64,000 nucleotides of DNA. It comes from Botrimarina colliarenosi. GTDB lineage: Bacteria > Planctomycetota > Planctomycetia > Pirellulales > Lacipirellulaceae. A program made the translations under genes and the position numbers. This document shows positions 53,038-62,243 of the stretch, piece by piece. Under the pieces are notes generated by a model that worked only from the letters and a program-made list of their open reading frames with translations, ran no database searches and had not been told where the DNA came from. Numbering within the stretch: position 1 is the first letter of the stretch; each line of letters opens with the position of its first letter. Location: contig NZ_SJPR01000004.1 of assembly GCF_007859955.1 (NCBI RefSeq), positions 248,001 through 312,000 on the forward strand, in the 5' to 3' direction.

Positions 53038-54995
53038 TTTACGAAGTCTCGCCGCTGGCGATCGCGGTGTTTGCCGCGTTTGTCGCCCTCACGCTCGGCA
53101 TCAGTTTCTACATGGGCCGCAGCGCCACCTCGTCGGCGGGGTACTTTGCGGCGCACGGACAGATCCCCTGGTTCGTCAACGGCGTCGCGTTCGCCGGCGA
53201 CTACCTGTCGGCCGCGTCGTTTCTCGGCATCTGCGGGATGATCGCGTTCTACGGGTACGACGGCTTTCTCTACTCGATCGGCTATCTGGCCGGCTGGATC
53301 GTGGCGCTCTTCGTCGTCGCCGAGCCGATGCGGCGGCTGGGCCGCTATACGTTCGCCGACGCTCTGAACTACAAGTTCCAGTCGCGTGGCATCCGGATCA
53401 TCGCCGGCGTGAGCACGCTGGCGGTGAGCGTCTTCTACCTGATCCCGCAGATGGTCGGCGCCGGCGTGCTCGTGCAACCGCTGCTCGGCCTGCCGCACTG
53501 GGCGGGCGTGGTGCTGGTCGGCGTGGTGGTGATCCTGATCGTCGTCACGGCCGGCATGGTGTCGACGACGTGGGTGCAGTTCCTCAAGGGCGCGCTGCTG
53601 GTGATCTTCAGCGCCGTGCTGTCGATGATCGTTCTCAACCGGGGTCTGGAGGCGAACCCGACCACCGAAACGGCCACGTTGCGGACGCTCGGCCCGCTCC
53701 CGGCCAACGACAACGACGAAGGCCCCTCGCTCTCCTCGACCCGTTCCGCCCTGCCTGACTTGGAGGGGGAAGAGGTTCTTCAGCCCACCGGGGGCTGGGA
53801 CGGGACGCCGTTCCTCCGGACCCGCGTCACCGCTACCGGGCGGATCAACGTCTGGCTGCCGCGTCAGGCGAGCGACGGGCTGCATTACCTCGACGAATGC
53901 CAGGTTGTGACGCAGGCCGCCGACGGCAAGACCCTCGTCGCGGGCTTGCCGCGGGGGACGGGCGAGGGTGAGGCAACGCTTCTGCCGGTTGGCAGTATCG
54001 ATCGGTTGCCCGAGGGAGAGACCAAGACCGGCCCGCTCGGCCCGCTCGAGTTCTTCCGCACGGTGGGCGGCAGCGAGGTGCGTCTCTGGCGGAACCAACG
54101 CGTCGACGAAGCGGACGGCGGCGTTAGCACGGTCTATTACCCCCAGCCAACGTCGGGCGACAAAATCCTCCGTCCGGGTGAGCACCCGGCCTTCGCCGGC
54201 ATCCGCGGCGGCAGTTGGTTCGACCGGCTGAACTTCCTGTCGCTGATGCTGGCCCTCTTCGGCGGAACGGCGTCGCTGCCACACATCCTCATCCGCTACT
54301 ACACGGTGAAGGACGAGGCGGCCGCGCGGAAGAGCACGATCGTCGGCATCGCCTGCATCGGATTCTTCTATGTGCTGACGCTCTATCTGGGCCTCGGGGC
54401 CATGACGAGCGGCGCGATGGACGTCACCGACAGCAACATGGCGGCGCCGCTGCTGGCGCGGAGCGTCAGCGAGACCCTCTTCGCGGTGATCTCGGCGATC
54501 GCCTTCACCACGGTGCTCGGCACCGTGAGCGGCCTGATCCTGGCGTCGGCCGGCGCGGTGACGCACGACCTGATCGACAGCTTCCGCAGCGAGCCGCTCG
54601 CCGACGACAAGAAAGTCGCGGTCGCCAAGATCGCCTCGGTCGTGGTGGGTGTGATCGCCGTCGCCCTCGGCATCCTCTTCAAGGGGATGAACGTCAGCTA
54701 CCTGGTTGGCTGGGCCTTTAGCGTGGCGGCGTCGGCCAACCTGCCGGCGCTGGTGATGCTGCTCTTCTGGCCCCGTGTCACCAAGCAAGGGATCATCGCC
54801 AGCGTGGCGGTAGGCATGGTCAGCTCGCTGACGTGGATCCTGCTGTCGGCCGACACCTTCTCGAAGGTCTATGGCCTGCCGGCAAGCGACGCCCCGATGC
54901 CGTTTAGCCAGCCGGGGTTGGTGACGATTCCGCTGTCGTTCCTGACTCTCGTCGTGGTGTCTTTGATGACGCCACGGCATATTGAGTCGGCTTGA
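53034..54995 (+). CDS. Cation/acetate symporter (ActP-like) with large soluble insertion
   Basis: 653 residues against about 550 for ActP. The sodium:solute symporter fold is clear: GRSATSSAGYFAAHGQIPWFVNGVAFAGDYLSAASFLG (in halves), the YTFADALNYKF motif, WVQFLKGALLVI, FGGTASLPHILIRYYTV and the later helices to LSFLTLVVVSLM. Between helix ending near residue 199 (SMIVLNRGL) and the next near 396 (FLSLMLALFGG) lies a soluble segment of about 190 residues rich in Gly, Thr, Glu and Pro. The short loop there in E. coli ActP is much smaller. It probably imports acetate or a similar monocarboxylate with sodium. Together with DUF485 it forms a coupled pair. Confidence 0.88.
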   Translation: MIYEVSPLAIAVFAAFVALTLGISFYMGRSATSSAGYFAAHGQIPWFVNGVAFAGDYLSAASFLGICGMIAFYGYDGFLYSIGYLAGWIVALFVVAEPMRRLGRYTFADALNYKFQSRGIRIIAGVSTLAVSVFYLIPQMVGAGVLVQPLLGLPHWAGVVLVGVVVILIVVTAGMVSTTWVQFLKGALLVIFSAVLSMIVLNRGLEANPTTETATLRTLGPLPANDNDEGPSLSSTRSALPDLEGEEVLQPTGGWDGTPFLRTRVTATGRINVWLPRQASDGLHYLDECQVVTQAADGKTLVAGLPRGTGEGEATLLPVGSIDRLPEGETKTGPLGPLEFFRTVGGSEVRLWRNQRVDEADGGVSTVYYPQPTSGDKILRPGEHPAFAGIRGGSWFDRLNFLSLMLALFGGTASLPHILIRYYTVKDEAAARKSTIVGIACIGFFYVLTLYLGLGAMTSGAMDVTDSNMAAPLLARSVSETLFAVISAIAFTTVLGTVSGLILASAGAVTHDLIDSFRSEPLADDKKVAVAKIASVVVGVIAVALGILFKGMNVSYLVGWAFSVAASANLPALVMLLFWPRVTKQGIIASVAVGMVSSLTWILLSADTFSKVYGLPASDAPMPFSQPGLVTIPLSFLTLVVVSLMTPRHIESA

Positions 54996-55015
54996 GCTGA
55001 GATGATAAACAGGGG

Positions 55016-55042
55016 CTGCCCGAGGCTAGCGCCTACGGCTCA
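55016..55042. repeat. Orphan arm of the CTAGCGCCG palindromic repeat
   Basis: CTGCCCGAGGCTAGCGCC followed by TACGGCTCA matches the left arm of the copy at 7153-7180 with one mismatch in 27 bases. No inverted partner is present within 150 bases, so it is a solo arm. Confidence 0.75.
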
Positions 55043-55221
55043 AGAAAATGGCGACCCTACCTCGGCGCCACTCAGAACATGCGCTGTCGCTGTGACCAGA
55101 GGTGTCGCTACGAAGCTTCAATAAGATATGTCGGACGATGAAGCCGAGGCTGATTTGTTGTCTCGCCGAGGCTCCATAATCGCTTCTGTCCGCGCAAGTC
55201 ATTCCCGCTCTTCGAGAGTCT

Positions 55222-55758
55222 ATGAACGACGCATTTCTTACCGAATTGACGAAGCACTTCCCCCAGTTCGCTGAAAAACTGCTCGCACGTTCAGATGCAG
55301 ACATTGGGAACGTTGCGGCGGGAGCGAGCAGTCTGGATTTGGCTGAGCTGGAATCCCGTCTCGGAATCCAGCTGCCGGAGAGCTACAAGACGCTGCTCCG
55401 ATGTGGTCGGGAGTTTTGGTTGTTCGGCGGATCCATCCAGTTCAGTTTCCAGCACCCATTCTTTCACGATTTTCAAACGTACGAAGCGCTAACGCCTCAG
55501 CAGAAACAGGTTGTTAAACGTAAGAGCGGAGGTGCGTGGCCGCCCCCAAGTCAAGGGATGCTGTGTTTCGCCGAGTTCTTTATGGAGGCTGATGGTGACC
55601 AAGTTCTATTCGACGTCACCAAAGGAATGACGAACGGCGAATACCCAGTGATGTACTACGATCATGAAGATCACCCTCCATCGGTTCGCAAGCTCGCAGA
55701 TGATTTTGTCACGTTTATAGATGGATTTCTTGACTACGAGCAGTGGGCCATCGAATAG
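55222..55758 (+). CDS. SMI1/KNR4 family protein
   Basis: 178 residues. LAELESRLGIQLPESYKTLLR is the SMI1/KNR4 opening helix, followed by a Phe/Trp-rich core (FWLFGGSIQFSF) and GQDxxxF-like DGDQVLFDV, with FxDFVTFIDGFLDYEQW at the end. Members are often immunity proteins that bind and block polymorphic toxins or nuclease effectors. Codon use and AT content differ from neighbours, with frequent A/T third positions. No toxin, Rhs or CdiA gene is beside it, so it is an orphan immunity-like gene, perhaps acquired by transfer. An orphan arm of the palindromic repeat lies 180 bases upstream. Confidence 0.88.
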   Translation: MNDAFLTELTKHFPQFAEKLLARSDADIGNVAAGASSLDLAELESRLGIQLPESYKTLLRCGREFWLFGGSIQFSFQHPFFHDFQTYEALTPQQKQVVKRKSGGAWPPPSQGMLCFAEFFMEADGDQVLFDVTKGMTNGEYPVMYYDHEDHPPSVRKLADDFVTFIDGFLDYEQWAIE

Positions 55759-55964
55759 AAGCTTGACCCTGGCAGTGACAGCCAGTTCAGCGAATTAACC
55801 CCACCACTCTCGACGCCTCGGCGTGAAACTTCGACGCGGATTCCGCCACTCCAAAGTTAATAGTTGCATTAGGTATCGCCGACCTTGCTCCCGAACTGCC
55901 TTTGAGGCTTGGGCCGTAGGCGAATCCAAGTGACTCCTTCAACCGGCGACGGTCCGCCACTACG

Positions 55965-58376
55965 TCAAGAAACGCCGGCGCCGGCGGTGATCCGGCGAGG
56001 GGAAGGCGAAGACGCTTCAATCGTTTCGGCCGGCGGCGTATCGACCGGCTCCCGACGGGCCAGCAGCGCGAAGTAGCACGGCACGACCACCGTCCGGACG
56101 AAGAACGTGTCGAGCAGCACGCCGAACGCCAGCGCGAAGCCTAGCTCGACCATGCCGCGGAGCGTGCCGGTCGCCATGGCGATAAAGGTGCCGGCCATGA
56201 TGACGCCGCAGCTGGTGATAATGCCGCCCGTCTGGACGATCGCCCGCCGGAGGCCCTTGCGAAGGCCAAGCGTCCGCTGCTCTTCGAAGACGCGGGTCAC
56301 GAGGTAGATGTTGTAGTCTTGCCCCACCGCGATGAGGATCACGAACAAGAAGACCGGCACCTTCCAGTCGATGCCGCGGAAGGTGTCGCCGTACAGCCAT
56401 TCGAAGAAGAGGCTCGTCGCGCCGAGCGTCACCCAATAGCTCACCAGCACCGTGGCGATCAAGAACGCACACGCCAGCGGGCGGCGGAGAAGCAAAACCA
56501 GCACGAGGTAGACGGCCGTGACGGTCAGCACCTGGATGCGGATGCGGTCGCTGTTGGTGACCACCTCCAGGTCGCGCATGCCGGGCGTGGTGCCGACCAG
56601 TTCGAAGGTCGCGCCAAGCCAGGGGTTCGGCGCGCCGTCGAGGGTGGGCTGCTTCGCGAACTCGGCCAGGGCCTCTTGGATCGATGGGATCTGGTCGCGG
56701 GCCGTCTTGCTAAAGGGGTTCTCCGCCAGGACGACCGCCAGCTGCGTCACCCGGCCCTTGTACGGCGCCGTGTGCGAAACAAACGTGTCGGCCGTGATGG
56801 GGCTCCCCGCGGCCGCCAGGTCGCGGAACGCCGAGCTGCCGATGAAGCTGCGGTTGCGCGGGTCGCCCCCGGTTGGCAGGTAGAGGCTGCGGACGTCGGC
56901 GACGGGCGCAAGGTCGTGCAGCATCGAGTGCAATGGGGCGAGCGCAAACCGGCCGTCGGGCGTCCGCAGGTCGAGCGGTTCGCCATCGTCGGCCGCGACG
57001 CTGTCGCCAAGCTTGGCCACCACCTTCATCGGGGCGATGGTCCCCTTGCCGTAGTAACGACCGACCGTCTCGGCGCCGACGACCGAGACGCGGTCGGGGG
57101 CGAGGTCGGCCATAAAGTCGTGCGTCACGCCGACGCCTGCCCCGTAGTAAACGAGCGGCGCCGAGAGCCAGACCGTGACGGCCAAGATCGTCGCGGGCCG
57201 TTTCATCACGGCGTCGGCGATCCAACCCCAGAGCGGGGCGTCGGTCGGCTGACCGTCGGCGTTGAGCTCCGCCTCGATCAATCGACTGCCGAAGGGCCAG
57301 AAGACCAGCGGCCCGAGCGCCCGCAGCAGTGCCGGGGCGAACGTCACGCACGCCAGCAGCGCGATGAAGAGGCAGACCGCGACGATCGGTCCCGAGCTGA
57401 CAAACTTGCCATACTGGGCGAAGACCATCGTCGCCAAGCCAAGAATCGTCGTGAGGGCGCTCCCCAGCAACGCGTCGGCGACGTTCGCCAGGGCGAGCCC
57501 GGCCGCCTCACCGCGGGGAACGCCCCGCGACAGCTCTTCTTTATAGCGGGCGATCAAGAACAGGCAGTAGTCGGTCCCCGCGCCGAACAGGATTACGACC
57601 ACAAAGATCTTCGTCGTCGTGAAGATCTTGAAGTCGGACCACTCGTACGCCTCGGGGCCGAAGTGCTGCGCCAGAAGCGCCACCGCGTTGGTCGCCACCG
57701 ACATCGAGACGGCGATCGTCGCCAGTGGGATCAGCACCAATACCGGCGCCCGATAGATGACGACCAAACAGCCGAGCACCAGCAGCACGGTGGTCGCCTC
57801 GGTGCTGGCGAGGCTCTCGGCGATCGACGCCCGCATGTCGCCGCCGATCATCGCCGAGCCGGTGAGGTCGACGCGCAGGCCCTCGGGCTGCTCGCTCCGA
57901 AAGTCGGCGGTGAGCTGCTCCATCCGCCTCAGCAGGGCGACGTTCGCCACGTCCATCAGGCCGCTCGTGAGCCGGGCGACGACCATGGTCGCCTTCCCAT
58001 CCTTCGCCTGCAGCATGTCGCCCACGACTTGCGTGGTTTCGTCCCACACATCGACCAGCGGCAGGCGTTTGTCGGTGCGGATCGCCTCGGCGATTTTTAG
58101 CCCGAACCGGCGGTCGTCGGGCGTCAGCGGATCGCCGCCGCGCGACAGCACGACGCTCACCTGGCTGTGGGCCTTCTCGTTGGGGAAGGCCTCTTGCAAC
58201 AAGCGCTCGCCGCGGAGGCTCGGCACGCTCGCCGGCAGGTACTCGAGGTCCCCGTCCTTAGCGATATCTTCCCAGGTGGGGGCGATCATCTTCAGCCCGA
58301 CCGCCAGCACGATCCAACCAACGAGCAACCACAGCCAGTGGCGGTTGATCAGCGATGCAAACCGCTTGGCGAGCAT
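55965..58376 (-). CDS. MMPL/RND-superfamily membrane exporter
   Basis: 803 residues with the two-half RND layout: one helix (WLWLLVGWIVLAVGLKMI), a soluble loop of about 170 residues (VLSRGGDPLTPDD), then five helices including the GTDYCLFLIARYKEEL motif of MMPL proteins, and the whole pattern repeated (second half near VVYLVLVLLLRRPLACAFL, IAVGQDYNIYLVTRVFEEQR). The paired GTDY and GQDY motifs carry the proton-relay Asp-Tyr typical of MmpL3-like exporters. It would export a lipid, hopanoid or drug, not assignable here. ATG 58376 is chosen at MLAKRFASLI; 19 more residues would extend it. No membrane-fusion or outer-membrane partner is adjacent. Confidence 0.9.
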   Translation of the reverse strand: MLAKRFASLINRHWLWLLVGWIVLAVGLKMIAPTWEDIAKDGDLEYLPASVPSLRGERLLQEAFPNEKAHSQVSVVLSRGGDPLTPDDRRFGLKIAEAIRTDKRLPLVDVWDETTQVVGDMLQAKDGKATMVVARLTSGLMDVANVALLRRMEQLTADFRSEQPEGLRVDLTGSAMIGGDMRASIAESLASTEATTVLLVLGCLVVIYRAPVLVLIPLATIAVSMSVATNAVALLAQHFGPEAYEWSDFKIFTTTKIFVVVILFGAGTDYCLFLIARYKEELSRGVPRGEAAGLALANVADALLGSALTTILGLATMVFAQYGKFVSSGPIVAVCLFIALLACVTFAPALLRALGPLVFWPFGSRLIEAELNADGQPTDAPLWGWIADAVMKRPATILAVTVWLSAPLVYYGAGVGVTHDFMADLAPDRVSVVGAETVGRYYGKGTIAPMKVVAKLGDSVAADDGEPLDLRTPDGRFALAPLHSMLHDLAPVADVRSLYLPTGGDPRNRSFIGSSAFRDLAAAGSPITADTFVSHTAPYKGRVTQLAVVLAENPFSKTARDQIPSIQEALAEFAKQPTLDGAPNPWLGATFELVGTTPGMRDLEVVTNSDRIRIQVLTVTAVYLVLVLLLRRPLACAFLIATVLVSYWVTLGATSLFFEWLYGDTFRGIDWKVPVFLFVILIAVGQDYNIYLVTRVFEEQRTLGLRKGLRRAIVQTGGIITSCGVIMAGTFIAMATGTLRGMVELGFALAFGVLLDTFFVRTVVVPCYFALLARREPVDTPPAETIEASSPSPRRITAGAGVS

Positions 58377-58545
58377 GACGCGGTAAACAAGGTAAGACGG
58401 AACGGCCCCACGACCGTGAGGGCTCCTCCGCAAAAGGGGCGCAAACTGCCGAAGCTATCCCTGCCCCGCACGATTGCCAAGGTCGTCACAGGCCGCGGAC
58501 TTCGCTAAACCTACCTTCGGTGCGGAATTATGGCCGACAGGCAAT

Positions 58546-59448
58546 TTAGGGGCTCTGCGGCGGCTGCGGCGATATCTTCGGAAGTGGTGACGCATACACG
58601 CCCAGATGACACGCCGAGACACGCTCTGTGCCGGGGACCTTCCCGTCGATCGGCTGATTGACCAAGCGGAAAGCGCCGCCGGTTGTTTCGACCACCAAGG
58701 TGGTTGAGCCCCCCCCGTCGAGGTTCACCGCGTCGTCGGCGCCGAGTCGGCGGAGTAGCTCACCGAGTTCGTTGAGGTCGACTCCCTCGCTGTAGCCCGG
58801 CTGACGGCCATCGACGACGACTAGGTAAAGCAGCCGACCGCCATCCCCCACGCCGACCGCCGTGCGCGGATGGAGCGAATCGATGAACGAGGCAATCTCG
58901 TTTTTGGGCCGCACCACCGCGCCCCCTTCGACGATCACGCCGTAGCCGCCGATCGCGGTGACGACGCCGCTGAGGTCGACCGGCGGCCGCACGATCGCAG
59001 CCCGCCGGTTCTCACGCACGACGAGCGCCGCACGTGGTTTGTCCGTATCGACCGGCGACACCAGCTTGCCGGCCGAAACAACGAGGCCCGCCACGTTCTG
59101 CGGCCGCTCTTCCTCCTTCTGACCGGGCCAGAAGCCCGTGGCGTTGATCGCGGCCTGGCACTTTTTCTGGAGAAGGAAGGTGCTCGTCTTCAGACCATCG
59201 ACTTCCTCGGGCCGGTCGCCGTTGTCGTCGTCCGTAACGAGCGACAAGCCGTCGGCGTCGAGATCAACCCGCAAGACAAAAGCACGCAGCGGCCGGGGCT
59301 CAGTGATCGTAATCGCCGCCGAGTCGACGCCGACGAACTGGGGCGTCCAACCCGGCTCCGCAGGCCAATCGGGCCGAGGAGCTCCGGCGACGCCCGAGGT
59401 GGCTGCAAAAACGAGGGCCACGACGATCGCCAATCGACGCGTATTCAT
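58546..59448 (-). CDS. Secreted NAGPA-family (phosphodiester glycosidase) protein
   Basis: 300 residues. Signal peptide MNTRRLAIVVALVFAATSGVAGA (in halves) and then the NAGPA domain (PF09992): AAINATGFW, HPRTAVGVGDGGRLLYLVVVDGR, GVDLNELGELLRRLGADDAVNLDGGGSTTLV (in halves) near residues 215-250. NLDGGGSTTL carries the conserved Asp that is thought to act in phosphodiester glycosidic cleavage. It should work outside the cytoplasm on surface sugars or exopolysaccharide. ATG 59448 starts at the natural signal; ATG 59469 would add seven residues. Confidence 0.88.
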   Translation of the reverse strand: MNTRRLAIVVALVFAATSGVAGAPRPDWPAEPGWTPQFVGVDSAAITITEPRPLRAFVLRVDLDADGLSLVTDDDNGDRPEEVDGLKTSTFLLQKKCQAAINATGFWPGQKEEERPQNVAGLVVSAGKLVSPVDTDKPRAALVVRENRRAAIVRPPVDLSGVVTAIGGYGVIVEGGAVVRPKNEIASFIDSLHPRTAVGVGDGGRLLYLVVVDGRQPGYSEGVDLNELGELLRRLGADDAVNLDGGGSTTLVVETTGGAFRLVNQPIDGKVPGTERVSACHLGVYASPLPKISPQPPQSP

Positions 59449-59539
59449 CGAGCTGTCGCGCGGGATCATGTCGGCTTTGGGCGCGGGTGGATTGCGAGGC
59501 GGGGGCTTGCCCCCCGGTACGTTCCAGTTGATTCAACGA

Positions 59540-60883
59540 TCATCCGATCAGCGAACTCGCTTCTTCGCACACCGCCACAGCGGCCGGCCTCTCGGGCGCC
59601 TCGGCGATGAGGCGGACGATCGGCTCGGTGTTGCTGGCGCGAACCAGCAGCCATTTTCGCTCGGCCGGCCAGTCGAGGCGCAGGCCGTCCATCTTATCAA
59701 CGGTCGCGTCCGCGAAGTGCTTCTCCATCCGCTCGAGCGTCGCCGCGAGCTGCGCCGGGTCGAGCGTCGCCTTCGTCTTATGGATCGCGTAGCGGGGCAG
59801 TTCGTCGGCGAGTTCGGCCAGCGTCTTGCCGCGGGACGCCATCGCGTCGAGCACCATCGCCATGCCGACGAAGCTGTCGCGCACCAGCACCACCGAGGGG
59901 TGGATCACGCCGCCGGCGCCCTCGCCACCCAGAACGGCGCCGTTGGCGAGCATCGCGTCGACGACGTTCGCCTCGCCGACGGCCGAGCGGTGGAATGGCA
60001 CGCCATGCCGCTCGGCGAGGTCCTGCGTCACACGGCTCGACGAGCAGTTCGAGACGATCGGCCCCGGCGTTTGTCGCAACTGGTGCTCGACACATAGGGC
60101 GAGCGTCAGCTCCTCGCCCAAGTAGCGGCCCGCGGCGTCGATGATCGCCAAGCGGTCGGCGTCAGGGTCTTGGCAGAAGACCGCGTCGAAGCCCCCCGCG
60201 GCTCCCCGCCCCGCCACGCCGGTCAGGTTGGTTTCGGTCGGCTCGGGGAGATGTTGGAACAACCCCGTCGGCGCCTCGCCGAGGACGGTCACGTCGCAAC
60301 TGAGTTCCTCGAGGAGTTGGCGCCCGAGGACGGCCCCCGAACCGTGGTTCGCGTCGAGCAAAACCCGGAAGCGGCGCCCCCGGATCCGCTCGACATCAAC
60401 GATCGCCAGCACGAGCCGCAGGTGTTCGCTGGTCGAATCGGCGAGCGTCTCCGCGACGCCCACCTCGCTGTGCGGCGCCCAGGGGATCGGCCCCTCGATG
60501 TAGCGTCGCTTCACCTCCTCGCCACGGGGCGCGGGGATGATGCGGCCGTCGTCGCCGAACAGTTTGAGGCCGTTGTATTCGGCCGGGTTGTGGCTGGCGG
60601 AGATCTGGACGCCGCCGACGCACCCCTCGGATCGGACTAGCACGCCGGCAGTCGGCGTCGCGGCGACCCCCGCGTCGAGGGGCGTCCGCCCCGCCGCGGC
60701 AATCGCCGCCCGGACCGCGTCGGCGACCATCGGCCCCGTGGCCCGGCCGTCGCGGGTGACGAGCACCTTGCCCGGCGGCAGCGACCCGGCAAACGCGGCC
60801 ACGTAGCGGGCGGCGACATCGGGCGTCAGCGATTCGCCGATGACGCCCCGTAGGCCAGAAACACTGATAATCGGTTGAGACAT
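59540..60883 (-). CDS. glmM: Phosphoglucosamine mutase family protein
   Basis: 447 residues, alpha-D-phosphohexomutase superfamily. The phosphoserine loop is VQISASHNPAEYNGLK near residue 97, the magnesium loop DPDADRLAI near 240, the sugar-binding loop GGEGAGGVIH near 315, and the phosphate loop RASNTEPIVRLI near 415. GEGAGG and RASNTEP fit GlmM, which converts glucosamine-6-phosphate to glucosamine-1-phosphate for UDP-GlcNAc; phosphomannomutase activity cannot be ruled out. It is divergent from the ApbE-like gene and ends 70 bases before the NAGPA gene. Confidence 0.88.
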   Translation of the reverse strand: MSQPIISVSGLRGVIGESLTPDVAARYVAAFAGSLPPGKVLVTRDGRATGPMVADAVRAAIAAAGRTPLDAGVAATPTAGVLVRSEGCVGGVQISASHNPAEYNGLKLFGDDGRIIPAPRGEEVKRRYIEGPIPWAPHSEVGVAETLADSTSEHLRLVLAIVDVERIRGRRFRVLLDANHGSGAVLGRQLLEELSCDVTVLGEAPTGLFQHLPEPTETNLTGVAGRGAAGGFDAVFCQDPDADRLAIIDAAGRYLGEELTLALCVEHQLRQTPGPIVSNCSSSRVTQDLAERHGVPFHRSAVGEANVVDAMLANGAVLGGEGAGGVIHPSVVLVRDSFVGMAMVLDAMASRGKTLAELADELPRYAIHKTKATLDPAQLAATLERMEKHFADATVDKMDGLRLDWPAERKWLLVRASNTEPIVRLIAEAPERPAAVAVCEEASSLIG

Positions 60884-61000
60884 ACGCGTCGGAGTTCCGT
60901 CAAGAAGCGAGCCGGGAGGCGTCGACCGCCGCAGCGGCTTGCCGGTTGTTCTACCTCACCCACCACGCCGCGCCAGCGTCCCGCCGCCTATACTGGGGAG

Positions 61001-62119
61001 ATGGCCGACCCGCAACACAGCCGACGCGACTTCCTCCGCGGGCGGGCCGCCCTCGCCGCCGCCGCCGACGCGGTCGAGGCGGTCCTCGACGCGGCGACCG
61101 AAACTGCCGGCGACGCCATCGATCGCCGACTCGGCGGGACCGCTTCGCCCGAAACGATCCGCCGCGGCCCGCGGACCGTGACCCTCTCTCGCCGGGCGAT
61201 GGCGTGCGACTTTGAGCTGATGCTCGCCGATGAGAACGCCGTCGCCCAAGGGATGGCGGCGCTCGATCGGGTCGAACGACTCGAAGACCAGCTAACCGTC
61301 TACCGCGACGACAGCGAGCTCGTCGATCTCAACCGCCGCGCCGCCAGCGAGCGGGTCGCCGTCGAACCGCGGCTGTTTTCACTGTTGGAGCTTTGCGGCC
61401 GCATCCATACTGACAGCGAGGGGGCGTTCGACCCCACCAGCGGGCCGCTCTCACGGGTCTGGGGGTTTCATCGCCGCGAGGGGCGGATGCCGTCCGACGA
61501 CGAGCGTCGGGCGGCCCTCGGCCGCGTCGGCTGGCGCCACGTCGAACTCGATGCGACTGAGCAAACCGTCCGGTTCACTCACGACGGGGTCGAGATCAAC
61601 GTCAACAGCATCGGCAAAGGCTACGCCCTGGATCGGGTTGCTGAAGACCTTGCCGAGAGGGAGGTCCACGACTCGTTGATGCACGGCGGCCGAAGCACCC
61701 TGCTGGCGCGGGGCGACGATCATCTGCGGGAGGGAGGGGGCTGGCTCGCGGCTATCCGCAACCCGCTCCACCCCCAGCAACGCCTGGCGGAGTTCGTCCT
61801 GCGGGACGAGGCGCTCAGCACCAGCGGCTCGGGGACGCAGTTCTTCGAGCACGAGGGACGCCGCTACGGCCACCTGATCGATCCGCGGACCGGCTGGCCG
61901 GCGGAGGGGCTCTATTCGGCCACCGTGATCGCGCCGACAGCCGCCGAAGCGGACGCCCTCTCGACGGCGGCCTATCTGCTGGGGGTCGAGGGGACTCGCC
62001 GCCTGTGCGGGCGTCGCCCCGGTTTGCGGGCTCTTTTGCTGGCGCCGGAGGAAGAAGGGGTGGTCGCCGTCCACGCCATCAACCTCGAAGACTCCGCTTG
62101 GCGGCCTGCGTCGGCTTGA
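61001..62119 (+). CDS. FAD:protein FMN transferase (ApbE-like) with twin-arginine start
   Basis: 372 residues. The N-terminus has SRRDFLRG followed by an Ala-rich stretch, which fits the twin-arginine export motif although the hydrophobic part is weak. The enzyme domain has MACDFELMLADEN, LDRVERLEDQLTVYRDDSEL, the DPTSGPLSRVWGFH motif, INVNSIGKGYALDRV and HLIDPRTGWPAEG with the conserved His-x3-Asp. ApbE transfers FMN from FAD to a Thr in partners such as NqrC or RnfG. No nqr or rnf gene is in the window. ATG 61001 is the start, with GGGGAG directly before it. Confidence 0.9.
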   Translation: MADPQHSRRDFLRGRAALAAAADAVEAVLDAATETAGDAIDRRLGGTASPETIRRGPRTVTLSRRAMACDFELMLADENAVAQGMAALDRVERLEDQLTVYRDDSELVDLNRRAASERVAVEPRLFSLLELCGRIHTDSEGAFDPTSGPLSRVWGFHRREGRMPSDDERRAALGRVGWRHVELDATEQTVRFTHDGVEINVNSIGKGYALDRVAEDLAEREVHDSLMHGGRSTLLARGDDHLREGGGWLAAIRNPLHPQQRLAEFVLRDEALSTSGSGTQFFEHEGRRYGHLIDPRTGWPAEGLYSATVIAPTAAEADALSTAAYLLGVEGTRRLCGRRPGLRALLLAPEEEGVVAVHAINLEDSAWRPASA

Positions 62120-62243
62120 CGCTACTGGCCAGAGACCCCGGCCGCTACAATGCCGGACTTCCCACCATGGCCCTCCCGGCGGTGGGGGCGACGCAGGCGG
62201 AACCTGTCGCCCCCCGCCCGGCCGACGAACGACGACTAGCGAC

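Noticed and set aside
52980-54980. A 666-codon minus-strand frame antisense to the ActP symporter
   Set aside because: Arg/His/Gln-rich and without a hydrophobic or enzymatic pattern; the plus strand encodes the symporter.
56319-58100. A 593-codon plus-strand frame antisense to the MMPL exporter
   Set aside because: Arg/Gln/Asp/His-rich composition typical of antisense frames in GC-rich DNA; the minus strand has a full MMPL protein.
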